DNA of 9,882 bases, from the NCBI GenBank assembly GCA_003555285.1, contig PWGH01000147.1, positions 1-9,882 on the forward strand, written 5' to 3'. Shown piece after piece: positions 7,749-9,882 of the stretch. The stretch's first letter is position 1. Each line of letters starts with the position of its first letter. The DNA is from Thioalkalivibrio sp. Its GTDB lineage: Bacteria; Pseudomonadota; Gammaproteobacteria; Ectothiorhodospirales; Ectothiorhodospiraceae. The position numbers and the translations under genes are program-made. The notes under the pieces were generated by a model, which was given only the letters and a program-made list of their open reading frames with translations, was not told the DNA's origin and searched no databases.

Positions 7749-7960
7749 TGCGCACGCATGGTTGCGGCTGCGCGTCAGGCCCGGCAGCAATGCGCGCGCG
7801 GCGGTTGGATAGGAGGTACGGGCGTGCAGCACACTCTTTCGTGCTGGTCGAGGCCTTGAACGCCCCGCTCAGAATGCAAGACTCGACCCCGACGTTGCGG
7901 CGCTTGAGGTTGGATTCCAACGCTGCGCAAACGGCAAAGGGGCTCTCGCTCGGATGAAAA
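7749..7960. other. Non-coding remainder of the 400-bp LOV-frdC gap
   Basis: The whole gap runs from 7561 to 7960; the frd promoter and leader occupy the frdC-proximal half. In the rest, minus-strand positions 7920-7693 form an open frame from a TTG (75 codons, ...KRRNVGVESC...). Its first two thirds have coding-like third-position bias that fades after about 7790, and the frame runs through the FNR site. It has no ribosome site and no recognisable family. It may be a decayed gene end or chance. No terminator with a T-run is visible downstream of the LOV gene. Confidence 0.4.
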
Positions 7961-8416
7961 TCAGTCCTGCGGGGCCGGTTTCAGCATCTTTTCCAGACGA
8001 TCGACCTCCGCGCGGGCGTTGACGAGTTCGCTGACGTCATATTGCACGCCCAGATAATAGATCAGGTGGCCCGAGGCATCCCGAAGCGGCTGAATCGACA
8101 ATCGGTTGTGGAACAGGGTCCCGTCCTTGCGATAATTGCGCAGCGTCACCTCGACGGGCCGATGCGCCCTGACGGCGGCCCGGATCTCCTCCAGCGCGGG
8201 CTGATCCCGATCCTGGCCCTGAAGGAAGCGGCAGTTGTGGCCGAGGATCTCCTCGCGACTGTAGCCCGTCATCCGTTCGAAGACCGAATTCGCGTAGACG
8301 ATCGGATTGTCCGGCAGGTCGGGATCCGAGAGGGTCACGCCGTTCACGCAGGTATCCAGGATCTGGGTCAGGACGTGCGGGATGATTCCGTTGTCTTTCT
8401 CGGCGGTAAACAGCAT
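7961..8416 (-). CDS. Stand-alone short LOV blue-light receptor (PAS fold)
   Basis: This 151-aa soluble protein is little more than one LOV domain. GHNCRFLQG (59-67) contains the photoactive Cys62 that forms the light-induced flavin adduct. The flavin-contacting residues N94 (RNYRKDG), N104 and Q125 (YYLGVQYD) align with those of Bacillus YtvA (C62, N94, N104, Q123). The ~20 residues before the core and a C-terminal amphipathic helix (about 129-147, LVNARAEVDRLEKML) fit the dimer-forming caps of short LOV proteins such as Pseudomonas putida PpSB1-LOV (about 142 aa). There is no kinase, GGDEF, HTH or STAS output domain, so any signal must pass through a partner. GGAGA precedes ATG 8416 by about 6 nt. 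The gene lies 22 bp downstream of the SRPBCC gene in the same direction, so they are probably co-transcribed and the SRPBCC protein is the natural candidate partner. Confidence 0.92.
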   Translation of the reverse strand: MLFTAEKDNGIIPHVLTQILDTCVNGVTLSDPDLPDNPIVYANSVFERMTGYSREEILGHNCRFLQGQDRDQPALEEIRAAVRAHRPVEVTLRNYRKDGTLFHNRLSIQPLRDASGHLIYYLGVQYDVSELVNARAEVDRLEKMLKPAPQD

Positions 8417-8438
8417 GGCTTCTCCGGTGGCGATCCGC

Positions 8439-8909
8439 TCAGGAGGGGGTTGAGTTCGGCGATTGCGGGCCGAGTTCCCTTTCGACCAGGGCCTTCAGGT
8501 TGCGCACGACCCGTTCCGTACCATCCTGAACCGCAAAACGAATGAGTTTCTCGAACGGCCGCAGGGCGAAACCCAGGCGCGCCAGTTCGAAGCTAAAGGT
8601 CAGCTGCGTGTTCTCCCCCTGCGGGTCGAATCGATAGTCGATCACGAACGGGTCCTTGATGCCTTTGAACCGCACATGCTGCTGCGGATCGAGCGCAATC
8701 ACCCGGAAGTCGGTTTCGGTCCGCCGCCCCTGGTCGATCCTGACCTGATGGGCTGTCCAGCCCAGATCGAGCGGGCCGTCGGTTACCGGTCTCAGATGCT
8801 GGACCTCGGGAGACCACCGTGGGTAGTTGCGCACAAAATCCCCGACCACGAAACCGTAGACATCCGGTAACGGACAGCGAATCAGCGTTCTGGATTGGGC
8901 CTTCACCAT
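8439..8909 (-). CDS. SRPBCC (START/polyketide-cyclase-like) ligand-binding protein
   Basis: This 156-aa protein has the length and layout of a single SRPBCC helix-grip domain. An initial strand (SRTLIRCPLPDVYGFVVGDF) leads into a helix and the typical loop NYPRWSPEVQHL (28-39). Alternating strands (about 50-110) follow, including TETDFRVIALDPQQHVRF and TQLTFSFELA, and then a long C-terminal helix (about 118-146). Such domains enclose a hydrophobic pocket for lipids, isoprenoids or aromatic compounds; the ligand cannot be read from sequence. No signal peptide is present, so it is cytoplasmic. The start ATG has only a weak GGGA about 12 nt upstream. The gene is first in a likely two-gene unit with the short LOV receptor and lies divergent from a photolyase-like fragment, which suggests a light- or photostress-related role. 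That role is inference from context. Confidence 0.8.
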   Translation of the reverse strand: MVKAQSRTLIRCPLPDVYGFVVGDFVRNYPRWSPEVQHLRPVTDGPLDLGWTAHQVRIDQGRRTETDFRVIALDPQQHVRFKGIKDPFVIDYRFDPQGENTQLTFSFELARLGFALRPFEKLIRFAVQDGTERVVRNLKALVERELGPQSPNSTPS

Positions 8910-9015
8910 CGTTCAAGCGATTCCCATCAGGACGGTTTGCGGGAGAGCGAACGGTACGGGCGCATGCACAAAAGCGAAGGATCGTCACGCTTGGCTGCCG
9001 ACCCTCTTCCCTTGA

Positions 9016-9031
9016 AGGATAGCAGTATCCT
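9016..9031. repeat. Perfect 6-bp inverted repeat, 4-nt loop
   Basis: AGGATA-GCAG-TATCCT lies in the divergent region upstream of the SRPBCC gene. It overlaps the tentative -10 above, so it could act as an operator or a small hairpin. There is no adjacent T-run. Confidence 0.4.
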
Positions 9032-9046
9032 CAGGAGTGTGGCCAA
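9016..9046 (-). promoter_or_regulatory. Possible promoter of the SRPBCC-LOV pair with a 19-bp spacer
   Basis: On the minus strand TTGGCC (9046-9041) and TATCCT (9021-9016) each match sigma-70 consensus at 4 of 6 positions and are separated by 19 bp. The spacer contains a small dyad TCCT-C-AGGA (9028-9036). A 19-bp spacer with an internal dyad is the layout used by MerR-family regulators, which include light-sensing LitR/CarH proteins. The leader would be about 100 nt. The hexamers are weak, so this is tentative. Confidence 0.22.
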
Positions 9047-9059
9047 GTGGCCGTTGGCC
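9041..9059. repeat. Perfect 6-bp inverted repeat, 7-nt loop
   Basis: GGCCAA-GTGGCCG-TTGGCC lies 9 bp from the preceding inverted repeat. Its left arm coincides with the tentative -35 of the SRPBCC-LOV promoter. It could be an operator, or part of a weak terminator for the vWA gene reading in from the right. Confidence 0.4.
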
Positions 9060-9114
9060 GCGGGGTTCCGGGAGGGGATGCTGCGGGACGGGCGCGGGTA
9101 AAGGGGGCCGTGCC

Positions 9115-9153
9115 ATGAGGACCCTGCGGTTCGTGCTGGGCGATCAGTGTTCC
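9115..9153 (+). pseudogene. N-terminal fragment resembling a cryptochrome/photolyase-related protein
   Basis: An ATG at 9115, preceded by GGGGG about 7 nt upstream, opens a frame reading MRTLRFVLGDQCS. This matches the start pattern of bacterial FeS-type photolyase/cryptochrome-related proteins ([K/R]-T-L-R-F-V-L-G-D-Q-L/C-S), where it forms the first strand of the alpha/beta domain. The codons keep the G/C third-base bias of real genes. After about codon 13 the resemblance ends (GVTEREECHG) and the frame runs antisense into the vWA gene, so the remaining ~500 codons are missing. It is divergent from the LOV-SRPBCC pair. The match is short and was made by eye, so it could be coincidence. Confidence 0.4.
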
Positions 9154-9197
9154 GGGGTGACCGAGCGGGAGGAGTGCCATGGCCCGCGTGGACGGGT

Positions 9198-9882
9198 TCA
9201 TGGTGGTTCTCCCAGCTCGATGATCTTGTGGTCACGGGGGGTGATCTCGAATGCCCGGTGGACGTCGCCGGCGGTGGTTTCCACCAGCAGTTCGTACGTC
9301 CCAACCTCGAGCGCGATGCCGTCATCGTCCATGCGCCCGCGGCCGACTTCGACGCCGCCGGCATCCAGCACCCGCCAGCGGGCCGCCAGGGCGCTGGCCA
9401 GCCCCGCCACCAGTTCGTCGCCGTCCTGGCTGTCGAAATAGTTTCCGCCGCCCATCTCCGCGAAGCGCTGGAACTCGGCCTGCAAACCGATCTCGTCGAT
9501 GTGGAAGCCGACGATGTTGAGCCGCACGCCAACGCCGCTGTCCACCAGCGCCGTGACAGACGCATCCAGATCGCCCTCACAGGTTTCCTCGCCATCGGTG
9601 AGCATGACCACCAGGCGGCGTTGATCCGGGTAGCCCTCGAGATCCTCCAGCACGGCGGCGAGGGAGTCGGCCAGGGGCGTACGGGCCAGGTTGATTGCCT
9701 GGATGCCCCGCACGGCCTGGCGGACCTGGTCGTGGTTGTCCGCGGTCGGCCGTACCAGCAGCTCGGTCTCGCAGCTGTGGGGTGCGGTGTGGCCGAAGGC
9801 TCGCAGCGCCACCGGCACGCCCCGGGGAATACGCGTGTCCAGCACCTCGTCGACGATGCGCTTGGCCACTTCGATGCGCCGC
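9198..9882 (-). CDS. von Willebrand factor A (vWA) domain protein, 5' end outside window
   Basis: This is the C-terminal ~227 residues of a vWA protein; the frame is open through the right edge (RRIEVAKRIVDEVL...), so the true start and the first metal-site motif (DxSxS) lie beyond it. Visible parts of the metal-ion-dependent adhesion site, numbered from the codon at 9869, are the threonine in ARTPLADSL (T64) and the aspartate in VVMLTDGEETC (D92-G93). The Rossmann-like core continues to about residue 155 (VRLNIVGFHID...FAEMGGGNYFDS). A short beta-rich C-terminal module (about 160-220, WRVLDAGGVEVGRGRM...GTYELLVETTAGDV) follows, like the small Ig-like domains appended to some secreted or surface vWA proteins. 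Whether a signal peptide or anchor exists cannot be seen. A protein-protein interaction or scaffold role is known for the fold; the partner is unknown. Confidence 0.85.
   Translation of the reverse strand, partial: RRIEVAKRIVDEVLDTRIPRGVPVALRAFGHTAPHSCETELLVRPTADNHDQVRQAVRGIQAINLARTPLADSLAAVLEDLEGYPDQRRLVVMLTDGEETCEGDLDASVTALVDSGVGVRLNIVGFHIDEIGLQAEFQRFAEMGGGNYFDSQDGDELVAGLASALAARWRVLDAGGVEVGRGRMDDDGIALEVGTYELLVETTAGDVHRAFEITPRDHKIIELGEPP

Larger units (their letters stand above)
8910..9197. other. 288-bp region between the SRPBCC gene and the vWA gene
   Basis: No intact gene is convincing here. The region holds the two inverted repeats, the tentative 19-bp-spacer promoter, the photolyase-like fragment, and a second plus-strand start signal (GGGAGGAG at 9167-9174 before ATG 9179) that opens only a 13-codon frame. 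Plus-strand codons just before 9101 (...AGFREGMLRDGRG, then TAA) also have coding-like bias and end 13 nt before the photolyase-like ATG. They may be the tail of another lost gene. Together this looks like an erosion or rearrangement junction. Confidence 0.4.

Noticed and set aside
8410..8445. Purine-rich, SD-like tracts around the SRPBCC-LOV junction on the plus strand
   Set aside because: The plus-strand frames there lie antisense to two well-supported genes. The only relevant ribosome site is the minus-strand GGAGA of the LOV gene.
9031..9201. 56-codon minus-strand frame starting in an ATGA overlap with the vWA stop (MNPSTRAMALLPLG...)
   Set aside because: Despite a GGAG before the ATG, its third-base G/C content is lower than in the neighbouring genes, the product is Pro-rich with no recognisable features, and the stop falls inside an inverted repeat. 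Chance overlap is more likely, though a coupled small protein is not excluded.

Overview
The window reads as chromosomal DNA of a GC-rich gammaproteobacterium. The main support is a single-function RelA of the beta/gammaproteobacterial type and strong G/C preference at third codon positions. A chemolithotrophic or phototrophic sulfur bacterium of the Ectothiorhodospiraceae/Chromatiales type would fit, but that is inference. There are no tRNA or rRNA genes, no CRISPR array and no intact mobile element.

Layout. (1) Positions 2-1765 (+) hold the 3' two thirds of a large YbbP-type ABC transporter permease. (2) An 82-bp gap with a likely promoter leads to relA (+, to 3962), the ribosome-associated stringent-response ppGpp synthetase. 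(3) relA converges, across 48 bp rich in inverted repeats, on a compact minus-strand operon, frdC-frdA-frdB (7560 to 4011). It encodes a complete quinol:fumarate reductase / succinate dehydrogenase of the Wolinella two-haem type, with gene junctions overlapping by 4 and 1 nt. (4) The 400 bp upstream of frdC hold a near-perfect FNR-type site. A plausible -10 lies at the exact distance expected for an FNR-activated promoter, so the operon is predicted to be switched on by oxygen limitation. (5) A minus-strand pair follows: an SRPBCC/START-like lipid- or ligand-binding protein (8909-8439) and a stand-alone short LOV blue-light receptor (8416-7961). (6) The 288 bp upstream of the pair hold two small inverted repeats, a possible promoter with a 19-bp spacer, and a divergent 13-codon fragment that looks like the N-terminus of a cryptochrome/photolyase-related protein. 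(7) The window ends inside a minus-strand von Willebrand factor A (vWA) protein.

How the genes fit together. Two parts invite a second look. The first is the redox operon: all four haem ligands, the quinol-site Glu66 and the fumarate-site residues are conserved at the same numbers as in Wolinella. However, the transmembrane proton-transfer glutamate (Glu180 in Wolinella FrdC) is a valine, which predicts different energetics and perhaps the reverse direction. The second is the light-related corner: a photochemically competent LOV protein co-directional with an SRPBCC protein and divergent from a decayed photolyase start. This suggests a small, partly eroded blue-light response locus in which the SRPBCC protein is the candidate effector or partner of the LOV sensor.
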